A stretch of DNA of 64,000 nt, taken from positions 4,234,161 to 4,298,160 of the forward strand of contig CM119263.1 in the NCBI GenBank assembly GCA_051294375.1, read 5' to 3'. The DNA comes from Paraspadella gotoi (taxonomy: Eukaryota; Chaetognatha). Positions within the stretch are counted from its first letter, which is position 1; each line of letters opens with the position of its first letter. Made by a program: the position numbers and the translations under genes. The notes under the pieces are model-generated. The model searched no databases. It worked only from the letters and a program-made list of their open reading frames with translations, and was not told where the DNA came from. Shown here piece by piece: positions 23,950 to 34,748 of the stretch.

Positions 23950-24128
23950 CAGTATCTTCTCGAAGTTCTTGCAGACCTTCACCACCCCCTTGTAAACCCA
24001 GTTCAGCCTTCAACCACCTTCTTCCACCTCCGTCGCGTTGACCACCTTTAAGATCCTCTCCTTTGACATCTCCACATCCTTCGCCTTCAACTCGGCGACA
24101 AACTGGAACTCCACGTCGAGTCGCCGAT
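23950..24128 (-). pseudogene. Possible broken coding fragment, family not recognised
   Basis: On the minus strand one frame reads RRLDVEFQFVAELKAKDVEM then ERILKVVNATEVEEGG and stops at TGA. After a one-base frame change it continues LNWVYKGVVKVCKNFEKILE. Amphipathic, charged composition and third-position bias look coding, unlike the surrounding AT-rich DNA. There is no start codon and no clear splice site, so it is either a decayed gene piece or an exon with a sequencing indel. Confidence 0.3.
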
Positions 24129-24245
24129 AGACGGAGAATTAATTTCCAACATTCAATTAAAGTTTAAAGTTTACTAAAATATATTTCTTTTAATTTCCAA
24201 TTTCAATTAAGTACTATGACCGGACCGGTTATTTTACGAATTTCA

Positions 24246-24392
<147 letters not shown>

Positions 24393-24639
24393 AATTAATT
24401 AATTTAAAAGAAAGTGGCAAAGGATAGACGAAACCTTGATGCTACACATTGAAAAGGTCAACTCATCTGCTGAGATGGAAAGGAAAAGTATTATTTGAAA
24501 GGAACAAGAGGAAAAAGGACGGACGGACGGACGGACGGATGGACCATTCAAACGGAGAAAAGGACGTAGAAGAAAAAGTTAAGGAAATTCGGAATCAAAA
24601 GGAGAAATGCAAAAATCCTTCGGGTCCCATTGTGATTGT

Positions 24640-24900
24640 GATCCTTGTCGTTGTCGTCTTGGTCTTCGTCTTCGTCGTCTTCGTCGTCGTCGTCGTCGTC
24701 GTCGTCGTCAATGTTGTTGTCGCCCTCGACGTTTTTTTCGTCGTCGTCGTCGCTGGTGATTACATTGTCGTCGTCGTCGTCGTCGTGCGATTTTCGCCGT
24801 CGTCGTCGTCGTTGTCGTCATGGCTGGTGATTACATTGTCGTTGTCGTCGTCGTCGTCGTCGTGCGATTTTCGCCGTCGTCGTCGTTGTCGTCGTCGCTA
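24640..24900 (+). repeat. (TCG)n composite with a ~73-bp tandem duplication
   Basis: (GTC)n runs with two copies of a longer unit, GGTGATTACATTGTCGT...GCGATTTTCGCCGTCG, at ~24754-24825 and ~24826-24898. Translated frames are polyvaline, polyserine or polyarginine and are not genes. Confidence 0.85.
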
Positions 24901-25143
24901 GTGGGCGTGGTCTTCGATGGGGAAGCGGAAGTGAAAAGGGCGAGCGTGGAATCCGCAGAGAGACGATAGCGAGGAAAGTTAAAGAGAGAATGAGGAAGAA
25001 AATAAAGGAGGAAAGGAAAAAAATGAAGAAAGGAGGAAAAGAAAGGATAAATGTAAATAAAAAGGAAAGACAGATATTGCGTAGAAGGTCAATGAATGAA
25101 GCATCACAAATCGTCCCTCAATGATTCTAAATTTAGGAGATAC

Positions 25144-25146
<3 letters not shown>

Positions 25147-25191
<45 letters not shown>
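25147..25191 (+). repeat. (GA)n microsatellite
   Basis: About 22 perfect GA units. Confidence 0.9.
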
Positions 25192-25195
<4 letters not shown>

Positions 25196-25946
25196 CAGTT
25201 TTGGAATGTTCTGAAAAGGTAATGTCATCGGGTTGTACGATTTCATTACATGATCTTTTGTAAATCTTCTGCTTCTCACATAATGTCATGTCATAACATC
25301 GCAGGAGTATTAAGCCACCAAAAGCAAATCAGATCGGAGACGAACCGGTTATCGCTTCTCTTATGACTTATGTTATTTGTCATACATTGAAGTGATTGAA
25401 CATTATGATTAAAATAAAGTCATATCTAGCTCTTCGTACTTACGTAATCAATGTTAAAACGTCATTGTATTTTATTTATTTTTTTAAGTTAACCCCTCTA
25501 CTCTTTGCTTCGACACTTTAAACTTTAAACTCTTTTCTGAGAAATATTTTGGCGGGAATTTCAAATTAAAATTTTTAAGGGAGAAAATATGAGAAAAGTT
25601 TGCATTTAGACCAAAGGAAATGAATTATTGACTTTTGATTTTTTTTTTTTTTTTTCAGAAAGCAAAAAAAAAAACCCATCGAACGAGGTTCTAATATTTT
25701 AAATCTTTTCCTTGGGAGAAAATTAAAATCTAGTAAAAGAAATTAAAAATTATTAAAATTTCCGATTTCCGAGAAATAGAGAGGGTCGTAAATCGTGAAA
25801 CTGTCACCACGGATTTGATTGAAAGAAATTACAGGGTGGCGAATCTGAAATTGAAGAGAAAGTTTTTAAACTATTAATAAGTTTCTAAGTTTGGATAATC
25901 AGAATTCCGACAGTTTGACAAACAAAAAGTTCATGCAATTAAACAC

Positions 25947-25950
<4 letters not shown>
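25192..25950. other. AT-rich intergenic sequence
   Basis: No coding exon, RNA gene or structured repeat seen. Confidence 0.45.

Positions 25951-26030
<80 letters not shown>
25951..26030 (+). repeat. (GA)n microsatellite
   Basis: About 40 perfect GA units. A (GAAA)n patch follows at 26152-26225. Confidence 0.9.
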
Positions 26031-26031
<1 letters not shown>

Positions 26032-26339
26032 AATTAAACTGCGCACCCTGTACTTCATAATTGATCGAAACTTGATTCGAATTGAAATTTACAAATGAAA
26101 TTGAATTCATCCGGAAGAGAGAATGAAACTGGAATTCTGTAATTGTCTCGAAAGAAAGGAAGAAGGAAAGAAAGAAAGAAAGAAAGAAAGAGAGAAAGAA
26201 AGAAAGAAAGAAAGAAAGAGAGAAATACGGGAAAAGAAAAGAAAAATGTCAGAGGGTCGGCGATAGTGACTAAGCAAATGTTGAAAAAAGTAAACAAGAA
26301 AAAAGCGAAAGAATTAAAAAAGAAGAAAAGTTACTTGAG

Positions 26340-26416
26340 GATTTATTTAAAAATGATTTATTTATAAATGATTTATTTAGAAATGATTTATTTATAAATG
26401 ATTTATTTATAAATGA
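26340..26416 (+). repeat. ~15-bp tandem repeat
   Basis: ATGATTTATTTATAA repeated about five times with one-base variants. Confidence 0.85.
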
Positions 26417-26499
26417 CATTTCAATTCAATTCAATCTATGACTCTTCTTTCGCGACGGCGACGACGCAGATACAATTAATCGGAAAGTTAGTCCAAGTT

Positions 26500-26700
26500 T
26501 GTACGTACTATTTATGGTAATGCCAGCTTTTTAATGCTAACTTTGTACTTTTTATGGTAATACCGGCTTTTTTACTATTTATGGTGATACCAGCTTCGTA
26601 ATACCAACTTCGTAATACTAACTTCCTACAATTTATTGTAATACCATCTTCGTGATACCAACTTCGTACTATTTATGGTTTTACCAACTTCCTTGTTACT
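26500..26700 (+). repeat. Degenerate minisatellite (TATTTATGGTAATACC)
   Basis: Four to five units of about 40 bp: CTATTTATGGTAATACC followed by one or two copies of AACTTCGTAATACC. Substitutions and a few indels between units. Confidence 0.75.
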
Positions 26701-26967
26701 TCGATAGTAAAATTTGAACGTCGAAGTATTTTTGAATTTCCCCAACCAAATCTTTTTCGCTCACAAGCGTAAAAATATTTACTTTCACTGAAATTCGTTG
26801 TTATTGTTGTCATCGTCGTCCGTTGAAGCCCTCCAACTCTTCATCGCTCGAGAAGCGAGAAATTGGAACAATGAATTCTGGACAATGCGGAGACAGCCGG
26901 TCACTTTCTCGAGTCAATGGGACAATTGACCTACGGAACCAAGGGGTCACCGTTCTTGAAAATAGCA

Positions 26968-26990
26968 CTCTCTCTCTCTCTCTCTCTCCT

Positions 26991-27046
<56 letters not shown>
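26968..27046 (+). repeat. (CT)n microsatellite
   Basis: Slightly interrupted CT run. Confidence 0.9.
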
Positions 27047-27049
<3 letters not shown>

Positions 27050-27469
27050 ATTTTATGATAGTTGTATAGTTGTGGAGTCTGTTGAGGAAATATCATTTTC
27101 CAAAATTTGTTTTCAGTGGCGTTACTTTAATGATTGAGTCCCTTGAATTTTACATTAACCTTTGAATGGCGATTAAAAGGTGGTATAGACCGCGGAGTGT
27201 GTGCCCATGACCCTATCCGTATATTCATTCATTCATTCTCTCTCTACATCTGTGTTTCCGGGACATCGCCATTTCCCGCCGAGCGGCTTCACTTACCATT
27301 TGTTTTCGTTGTTTTCGTTGTTGTTTCGTCGCGAGTTTCTTTCCTTTTTTTTTTCGGGGCAAAGATTCGTCGATCGCCCGTTCAATTGTTTTTAATCGTC
27401 GGCTTCAAAATTTCGAAACAATGAAATCCATGGCGCATTTGACCGATTTGACCTTTTTTCCTATTCTCT

Positions 27470-27470
27470 A

Positions 27471-27521
<51 letters not shown>

Positions 27522-27668
27522 CTTCTCTCTTCTCTCTCTCTTCTCTCTCTCTCTCTCTCTCCCCTATAAAAGACAGGAACGAATTTAGCGGAATCAAAAT
27601 TATCACGATGACTTTCTCGAGAAACCCGACTCCTCGTCACTCTGTCTCAATATTCCTATCGCACTGAC

Positions 27669-27716
<48 letters not shown>

Positions 27717-27721
27717 CTCTC
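27470..27721 (+). repeat. Two (CT)n microsatellites
   Basis: Interrupted CT runs at 27470-27562 and 27673-27721, separated by ~110 bp of unique sequence without a recognised gene. Confidence 0.85.
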
Positions 27722-27900
27722 GATTTCTTCGATAAACTTTGATTTTACTTCCATGAAAATTTTTGCCTCCTTCCATCGCGATATCATCACCAATTCTCAC
27801 AACAACAACTCTAGCAAAACCAAAAAAACAATTAAATAAACAAACTTTGCGCAAACAAAAACGTACATAAGCTCGAAGATATAAATATTAAAATTATAAA

Positions 27901-28017
27901 TTTCGACTCGTCTCAAAATTGATTAACTTCTAATTTTAATAAAATCCAACGAACAATAAACCAACTTACATCTCCGGCAAAAAAAAATCTTAATTTCGAC
28001 TCGTCTCAAAATTGATT
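27901..28017 (+). repeat. 24-bp direct repeat pair upstream of the PAM2 gene
   Basis: TTTCGACTCGTCTCAAAATT plus GATT occurs identically at 27901-27924 and 27994-28017, 93 bp apart, ending 34 bp before the start codon at 28052. Confidence 0.85.
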
Positions 28018-28051
28018 TAAATTAATTTAAATAAAAAAAATTAAAAAAACA

Positions 28052-28771
28052 ATGGCCTCCACTTCTAAGCTGAACGTCGACGCGGTTCCATTTGTTCCAC
28101 GAGGTTCAACGACGTCCACCCGTCTTTCCCCGACGCCTCCAACCACTCCGTCTCCACCCTCAACCACCCCAACACCTTCATCTAGCACCCAAACCCCTCC
28201 CCCCATCCCCCAAACTCCCCTACCTTATCCCGACTTACCTTCCCACCACTCACAAAATTTCCAGCCCGTCTCCGTTCGCTGCTCTTCCACTTCCCGACTT
28301 CGTCGCCTCGATGCTTTCGTGGTGCAGCCCGACTACTGCCTCAGCCGCGACCGCCGCCTCGCCCCGCGCGGCCGGGAAGGGTCCTCGGTGATGGTGACGG
28401 GCATGAGGATGTCGGCGGAGATGCACGGCCGCTCGGGTTGGGAGATTCTTCCTCTGCTGGATCATAAAGGAAACTCGATCGAGACTATCAACGCCAGGAG
28501 TTATTTCTTTCCGTCGGACAGATCCGTGAGGATCACGCCGCCGCCGACGCCGTCGCTGACCCCGTCGCCGCCAACTACGCCCTCACCAACGCAGCCATCG
28601 GTGCCGTTGGCCGTGGACGAAGACATCGGCGGAATCGGGTTCTTCCCCAGCGAAGACCTTCAGGGTCCACCGGACAATCCACTTCGCTTGTGGCAACTCG
28701 ATCCAAGGGCGCTCGTCGAGTGGAGCCGCGCGGAAGATGAAGACGACGTGGATTGGGACAATAGAGCGTAG
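28052..28771 (+). CDS. PAM2-motif protein, predicted poly(A)-binding-protein partner
   Basis: A single open frame of 239 aa without introns; the start AACAATGG is a good Kozak context. Residues 5-16 are SKLNVDAVPFVP, which fits the PAM2 consensus LNxxAxxFxP completely. In known PAM2 proteins (Paip1, Paip2, Tob, ataxin-2, GSPT/eRF3, PAN3) this peptide binds the MLLE domain of cytoplasmic poly(A)-binding protein, linking them to translation and mRNA decay. Residues ~23-65 are a Pro/Ser/Thr-rich linker. Residues ~75-160 look folded and contain charged and hydrophobic blocks such as RRLDAFVVQPDYCLSRD and GWEILPLLDHKGNSIETIN. A second Pro/Thr linker follows, then an acidic end with EDEDDVDW. I recognise no family outside the motif. 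Paip2 has an acidic PAM1 region plus C-terminal PAM2; here PAM2 is N-terminal and the acidic stretch C-terminal, so this is not a simple Paip2. Confidence 0.7.
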   Translation: MASTSKLNVDAVPFVPRGSTTSTRLSPTPPTTPSPPSTTPTPSSSTQTPPPIPQTPLPYPDLPSHHSQNFQPVSVRCSSTSRLRRLDAFVVQPDYCLSRDRRLAPRGREGSSVMVTGMRMSAEMHGRSGWEILPLLDHKGNSIETINARSYFFPSDRSVRITPPPTPSLTPSPPTTPSPTQPSVPLAVDEDIGGIGFFPSEDLQGPPDNPLRLWQLDPRALVEWSRAEDEDDVDWDNRA

Positions 28772-30143
28772 AGAAAGTTACGTACGGAAATTCTAAATGA
28801 AAATTATGAACAACATACAGTACCGGAAACCAAGAATGTCGTAAGTCTGTACATGGTATAACTTTTCCATTTATAGGATAAATGGCTTTAGGATTTTATA
28901 GGACGTTGCCTGGATGCCTGGCTATTGCCCATTTAAGCAATTTTTTCAAAAAAATAATCTTAAACCACTTAAAAATTTGGTCAAAATTTTTTTTAAAAAA
29001 CTTGCATAGCTCTAATATATTTTTTTTTCTCTTAAAATTTTGCTAACTTGTACTCAAGAGGGTTTGTAAACTTCTGTAGAAATATTGTCACTATCAAAAA
29101 GTTTTTTTCCATATTTATCAGTGCTAATATTTTAGATGGGTCATTTTTTCAATGATGCATAACTTCCTTATTTGAGAATATTATGGTTTTAAATTTTAGT
29201 AATAGGTGGGACTTGGGTAGTCCTGCAATACATATAAATTTCAATCATTTTGAAAAACTTTTTGACACAGGTCAATTTTTTTTTACAAAATTCAATTGTC
29301 AATCCTGCCAAAAATATTAATGCAAATAATGTTATTCTTTGCCTATAAATCCGTTAAAACATATTTAAAATAAGCCTAAAGCAAAAAATTTTTCTCAACA
29401 TTTTTAAAAACTCATTTGCATATTGTTGCATTTTATAATTTTTAAAATTTTTTTACATAAAACTAATCCATTTTTTAAAATTTTTGGTACACAGATAATA
29501 TATAATCAGACCTTTAAAAATATACCATCAAACCTAATTTTTAATAAATTTCAAATATTTTTAATGTATTTTATATATTACTAAAAATTATGATTTTAAT
29601 AAGCATTCTGCTAACTTTTTCAAAGTGGGCATCATTGAAAAGAGGGCAACTCAAGGATTCCAAATATATAATTTTTTTATCAAATTTTATGTCCCAAAGC
29701 TGAGATAATTCTTTCCAAAGTGCTCAAAAATTGAAAAAAACACTACTTTTTAATCGTTGATAAAAAATGCGACTATGATAGTTTTGTTTCAATACTTGGT
29801 AACAAGGTCAAGAATTGTTCATATTTTGTGGTAATGTCATGTCCAGGAAATAAAATAAATATTATAGTAGATTCCTCTATCGATTTTTAAATTTGGCAGA
29901 ACATTTTACTCTTTTTTACCAAGTTTTTAGAGTATGCTAAACGTTTCTCTGATTACGTAAAATAGAATTTGAGAAATCAAAAGTTAATAGTACCAATAGT
30001 TGGTGTTATGTCTCAAATAGATGGAAAAAAAACCTTGTTTAAAAATTTGATCTGGAATAAGGGTAACTTAGGCGTACCAATGGCATCGTCCATGCCAATC
30101 GTTCTTTCAAATAATTTTTTTTATTTAATACATTTGAAAGGGG
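28772..30143. other. AT-rich gene-free sequence downstream of the PAM2 gene
   Basis: Long, low-complexity but non-tandem AT-rich DNA. No exon recognised. It may be the body of the element that ends in the foldback at 30.1-30.5 kb. Confidence 0.45.
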
Positions 30144-30523
30144 AAAAAAGGAAATTCGAAATGCTGGTGGTATGAAAGTTATAGAAAATCTGACCATAGT
30201 GACTTGATAATCATGACCTTTTATGTCTGGTGTAATGGGGGCAGTAAATAGACCCAAAAAATTCAATCATTAAGTCAGTCAATCAACCCTTTCAAATAGA
30301 CTTCTGCGAAATTTTTTCTCTTCACTCAAAAATTTATTTTCTTCACTAAAAAATTTCGCAGAACAAGCTATTTGAAAGGGTTGATTGACTAACTTAATGA
30401 TTACATTTTTTGGGTTTATTTTCTGCCTTCATTACGCAAGACATAAAAGGTCATGATTTTCAAGTCACTATGCCCAGATTTTTTATAACTTTCATGCCAC
30501 CAGCATTTCGAATTTCCTTTTTT
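30144..30523. repeat. Foldback hairpin: ~175-bp inverted repeat with 30-bp loop
   Basis: The left arm (30144-30317) starts AAAAAAGGAAATTCGAAATG and ends TTCTGCGAAATTTTTT; the right arm (30348-30523) is its reverse complement with scattered substitutions and small indels. The whole arm length pairs. The loop is 30 bp, and the loop plus arm edge repeats TTCACT-AAAAATTT. No open frame of interest. Confidence 0.85.
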
Positions 30524-30750
30524 GCGTAAATTGTAAAATTTATTATAAATTTTTTTCATACATAAATGTTCATTAGTATAATGTTGTTCGTTCCTCACTT
30601 TTAGAATTTTAATTAAATTTAAATTTACAAATTTTACTACGCCTTATTGGGACAAGGTCTTTAGCGATTGCCGAAGCGAAGGAATGGGAGAAGTTTTCGA
30701 AGATAACATTAAGGTTTACGAATGAAAAGATTTTGTTAATTATCTCTGCC

Positions 30751-30763
30751 ACTCTCTCTCTCT

Positions 30764-30831
<68 letters not shown>
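30751..30831 (+). repeat. (CT)n microsatellite
   Basis: About 35 CT units. Confidence 0.9.
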
Positions 30832-30835
<4 letters not shown>

Positions 30836-31214
30836 CTCCATCCTCCTCCAGTAATTTGTTCACTGTTGATTTTTGTTCTTATGATGATACAATCGTTTTT
30901 CACGAAAATACAAACAGAAAACCAAACTATCTTTGTGTTGTTTATAGCATAAACTTTAACAGTTGAGCACTAAAAAAATTACAGTTATGGCGTATCGTTA
31001 ATGCCCAAATTCCCATTTAGTTATTATAAGTATTATAAGTATTATATAAGTATAAGTATTCTATATAAGTATTATAAGTATTATAAATATAAGAGATTTA
31101 TCAGTTTTATAATTGATGGAAACGAAAGCCTTTTTGGATAATATAAAAAAAAAACTTATACTGCGGAAAAAAAAATGAATTTCGTCAGAAGATGTCAAAG
31201 ATTTGAGACTGACA

Positions 31215-31274
31215 GCCTTGTCGTTTTTATCGTCGTCGTTGTCGTCGTCTTCATCATCGTGGTCCTCTTTTCGA

Positions 31275-31312
<38 letters not shown>
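31215..31312 (+). repeat. (TCG)n microsatellite
   Basis: Interrupted then pure (GTC)n; translated frames are polyserine or polyarginine. Confidence 0.9.
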
Positions 31313-32100
31313 TCGATACCAACCTGGCGTCGAATTTCCCGCGGAGAAAAAAAATCGGTTCGACGTCTGCCGAAATGGAAGGATGCTTGCTGGAAAGTCT
31401 GCTTGCTTGCAGTTTTTTCAAGCTATTCTTTTGGTTCGTAATATGTAGTTTCTGTCATAATTTATCTTCAATGGAACTCATTAATATTAAATGAGTACAG
31501 GGTTCGGAACCAAAACCTATAAAAATGGTATTATCCATACAAATAAACGCATATCTCCTAAATCGTTTGAAGGATACTAATGAAAATTATATCAAATATA
31601 AACAAAAGGTAGAGAAGTCTTATTCTTTACGTACGGCGTATTCCGAACTTTTACGGCCTCTTCAGGAGGGGGGAAAAGTTTGTCTTTGTAAATATGTCTT
31701 TACAAAGTTTCGTTCATTGAAAATTATAAATTTTAATTCCGGAAACTGTACAAAATTTGAACGTTAGGTCGGCTCTTTTTACGAACAATCCGCATTCTGC
31801 AATATCCGATAAAAAGTGTGCAATATTTCCTGACTTTGTGCAATGTGCAATGCAAAGGTGTAACAGTCTCTGATTTTTAACCTTCGTGGAGGAGAGAACT
31901 TCCTCGTCAACTGCCCTTCCTCCTCCTCCTCCTTTTCTCCCCCAGGATGGAGTCGTCCTCAGCCCGTCAGCCACTGACTCTCTTCTTTTTAGTCAATAAT
32001 TTATAACGCAGCTGAAAGGCGAAAGCAGAAAGAGAAAAAAAAAGAAAAAAATCAGAGAAAGAAAATGGGAAAATATATGGGGGGAAAAAACTATCGCATT
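31313..32100. other. Unassigned sequence
   Basis: No exon with splice support found. Short open frames on both strands have no recognisable features. Confidence 0.4.
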
Positions 32101-32143
32101 GGGAAGCTTATGGCTCTGCGGGGGGGGGAAGAGAGAGGGTAGA

Positions 32144-32146
32144 AGG

Positions 32147-32238
<92 letters not shown>

Positions 32239-32240
32239 AA
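32144..32240 (+). repeat. (GA)n microsatellite
   Basis: About 42 GA units. Confidence 0.9.
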
Positions 32241-32915
32241 GAGAGACAGACTGACTTACAGACAGATCCACAAACAAACAGACAGTCACAACGTGATTCT
32301 CGCAGCCTAAAAAAAACAAAATAGTCTGAGACCTAGAGAAAGACGGACAGCCAGAGAAAGGATAATAGACAGAAAGAGAGAAAGACATAAGGAAAGAGAG
32401 AGAGAAAAAAAGAGAGAGATTTTTCTGCGGAGAGTTTTACATTTCCCAAGCCCGCCTCCCGTTCATGGAAGCCAGGCGAGAGTCGCCGGCGTCACCTTAT
32501 CCCTCATTCGTGTCGGTGCGGATTCGTTGAAAGGTGAGGGAGTCGGATGAAGGTGGGTGAGCGGCAAAGCGAGGTAGGGAAATATGGGCCAGAGAGTGTG
32601 GAACTATGGGCGAGAGTGTGGAACTATGGGCGTGTCAGCCCGAAAAAACATCATCATGATTCGAGAAGAGAAAAAGAGGATCGAGTTTCCTTTTCTTCGC
32701 CTTTGATCAGTTTCGCCGCCGAATGCCACACTCCACCTTGGCCATTTGCCTTCAACGGAATTTGCCATTCGCCATCGAGCCATTTGCCATCCGCTGAGAC
32801 TTAACTCTTTCCGTCTGCTACCTCTCTCAGTATCCCGCGCTCTCCAACTGTCCTTATGTATAGTTATAACTGTAGTTTAGGTTAATTTCATTCTCTTCTC
32901 TGTCCATTATTTGTA

Positions 32916-33060
32916 CATTTGAAACATTCTTTGAAATATTATACCACTTCATAGATAGGGAAGCCTGGAAGTAAATAAACGAGACTGTGAGAGAGTCTTG
33001 ATTAAAAGCTTGCAAGGACCTGATATGTCTTGTAAGAGTGATGGAGGCCACCAAAGCCTA
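32916..33060 (+). repeat. Dispersed repeat family, 5' part
   Basis: Starts TTTGAAACATTCTTTGAAAT and ends ACCAAAGCCT. It lacks the 3' third and has an internal deletion relative to the copy at 22408. Confidence 0.85.
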
Positions 33061-33589
33061 AAAAAAAGAACAACAAAAACCTCTAGGGTCGAATGAAAGT
33101 GGAGGAGAGAGAGAGAGAGAGAGTAAATAAATAAATAAATAAGGAAATCCGATTCTTTTTTGACAAAATCTTACTTAAAGGCCAAAAATTCGTATTGAGC
33201 CGTGTTTGTAATAATAACAAACATTATTATTTTTAAATTTTTACAACCAGCATCATGAACAGGCTATGGTTGGTGGAGGCCTCCGTATCTTTTCCCAGAG
33301 CACCCGGCTCTGAATGAAGTATAATATTTCTAATAATTAATAACTATTCCGTTATAATTTTATATTTTTCAGTTCCCGTTTTTCTTTAACACAATTATGC
33401 CAATCATTTTTTCCCGTCCCATTATATTAAATTTCAAACATTTCTTCTTCTTAAAAAAAGATAAAACCTACCTTTGCCTTACCTTCGTCAAATTGATTTC
33501 TCAGGTTTCCATCACTCGCTCGAATTACTTCGCAGCCCCAATCTTTTTCACATCACATTTCTATTCTTCCTTCAAATCTTTTTCTGTAA

Positions 33590-33672
33590 AAATCCATCAC
33601 AAAACCATCACAAAATCATCACTAAATCATCACAAAACCATCACAAAACCATCGCAAAATCATCACATATAT
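33590..33672 (+). repeat. 11-bp minisatellite (CATCACAAAAC)
   Basis: Seven to eight units with one-base variants. Confidence 0.85.
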
Positions 33673-33764
33673 TCACCCTGGACAAACAATTTTAAACTCA
33701 CCATTTTTTCCCTTTTTTCAACTAGAATTTAAAATTAAATAAGTTTCAAAAGTTTCAAGATTAA

Positions 33765-33955
33765 GTTAAGGGTTAGGGATAAAGATTGGGTGAGGGTTTA
33801 TGGCAGAGAATAGGGTTAGGGATTATGATTAGGATTAGATTATATTAGATAAGATAAAATTGGTTAGAGATTTGGTTATGAAATAGGATTAGGGGATAAG
33901 GGGATAAGGTTAGGGATTTAGGTTAAGAATTAGGTTAGAGTTTTAAGGTTAAGAA
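33765..33955 (+). repeat. Degenerate TTAGGG-like array
   Basis: GGGTTAGGG at 33770 and again near 33811, followed by many one- or two-base variants (GATTAGG, GGTTAGAG, GATAAGG, GGTTAAG). It looks like decayed interstitial telomere-type repeat. Confidence 0.5.
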
Positions 33956-34383
33956 TTAGAAATAGATATTACATTATATATCTATATCAAAATAAATTTC
34001 TGGGATTAGGAACAGAAATGGGACGCTTTTGAAAAAAAATTGCCAAACCCCATTCCTCTTTCCTCCCTAATTTCATTCACCACTCCAAATATCTTTCACA
34101 TCAAACTCCCCCTCCCCCCCAAATTTCAACGCTTTTCTTTCCGCGTTCTGATTCCATGGAATTTCTTTCTTTTTCTCTCGATTTTCTCTTTTGTTGGACG
34201 AAAAAGAATGAAAATCAGAAAAAATCTTCGAGACCGAGACTCCCTTTAAAAAAAAAACTAGAGCCGTGCACCGACTTATAAGCCCTTATGACGGAGGGAG
34301 AGAGAGTGAGAGAGAAAGAGAGTCACACTCGTGGGTGGCTGGCGTGACTGTGTGAGGTTGTGTCCCAGAAGATCGACCCCCGT

Positions 34384-34396
34384 TGACCTTTGACCT
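34384..34396 (-). promoter_or_regulatory. Perfect DR1 nuclear-receptor element
   Basis: TGACCTTTGACCT, the reverse complement of AGGTCAAAGGTCA, the HNF4/RXR-type DR1 consensus. No gene start is identified nearby, so function is speculative. Confidence 0.3.
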
Positions 34397-34503
34397 CCAC
34401 CGCCACTGAAATCGCTTCATATTGAATTAGATTAAAAAACTTATTTCTTTCTGCTTTTCTGCCCTTTTTGATTTTTTTTCTAGTTTACAGATTATTCATG
34501 GGA

Positions 34504-34506
<3 letters not shown>

Positions 34507-34545
<39 letters not shown>

Positions 34546-34652
34546 TCTCTCCTCTCTATCCTCTCTCTCCATCTCTCTCTCTCTCTCTCTCTCCCATCTT
34601 TCTGACTAGAACGCTAAAAATTTTATGATGGGTTTTGACGAGAGTGACCGAT

Positions 34653-34745
<93 letters not shown>
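34507..34745 (+). repeat. (CT)n followed by (GA)n: facing complementary microsatellites
   Basis: A CT run at 34507-34592 and a GA run at 34658-34745 are complementary and could pair as an imperfect hairpin with a ~65-bp loop. Confidence 0.85.

Positions 34746-34748
<3 letters not shown>

Noticed and set aside
24449-24901. 150-codon frame with polyvaline resembling membrane segments
   Set aside because: The hydrophobic part is (GTC)n; other frames of the same repeat are polyserine and polyarginine.
28840-30140. Autonomous transposon body next to the foldback
   Set aside because: No transposase or reverse transcriptase segment could be read in any frame.
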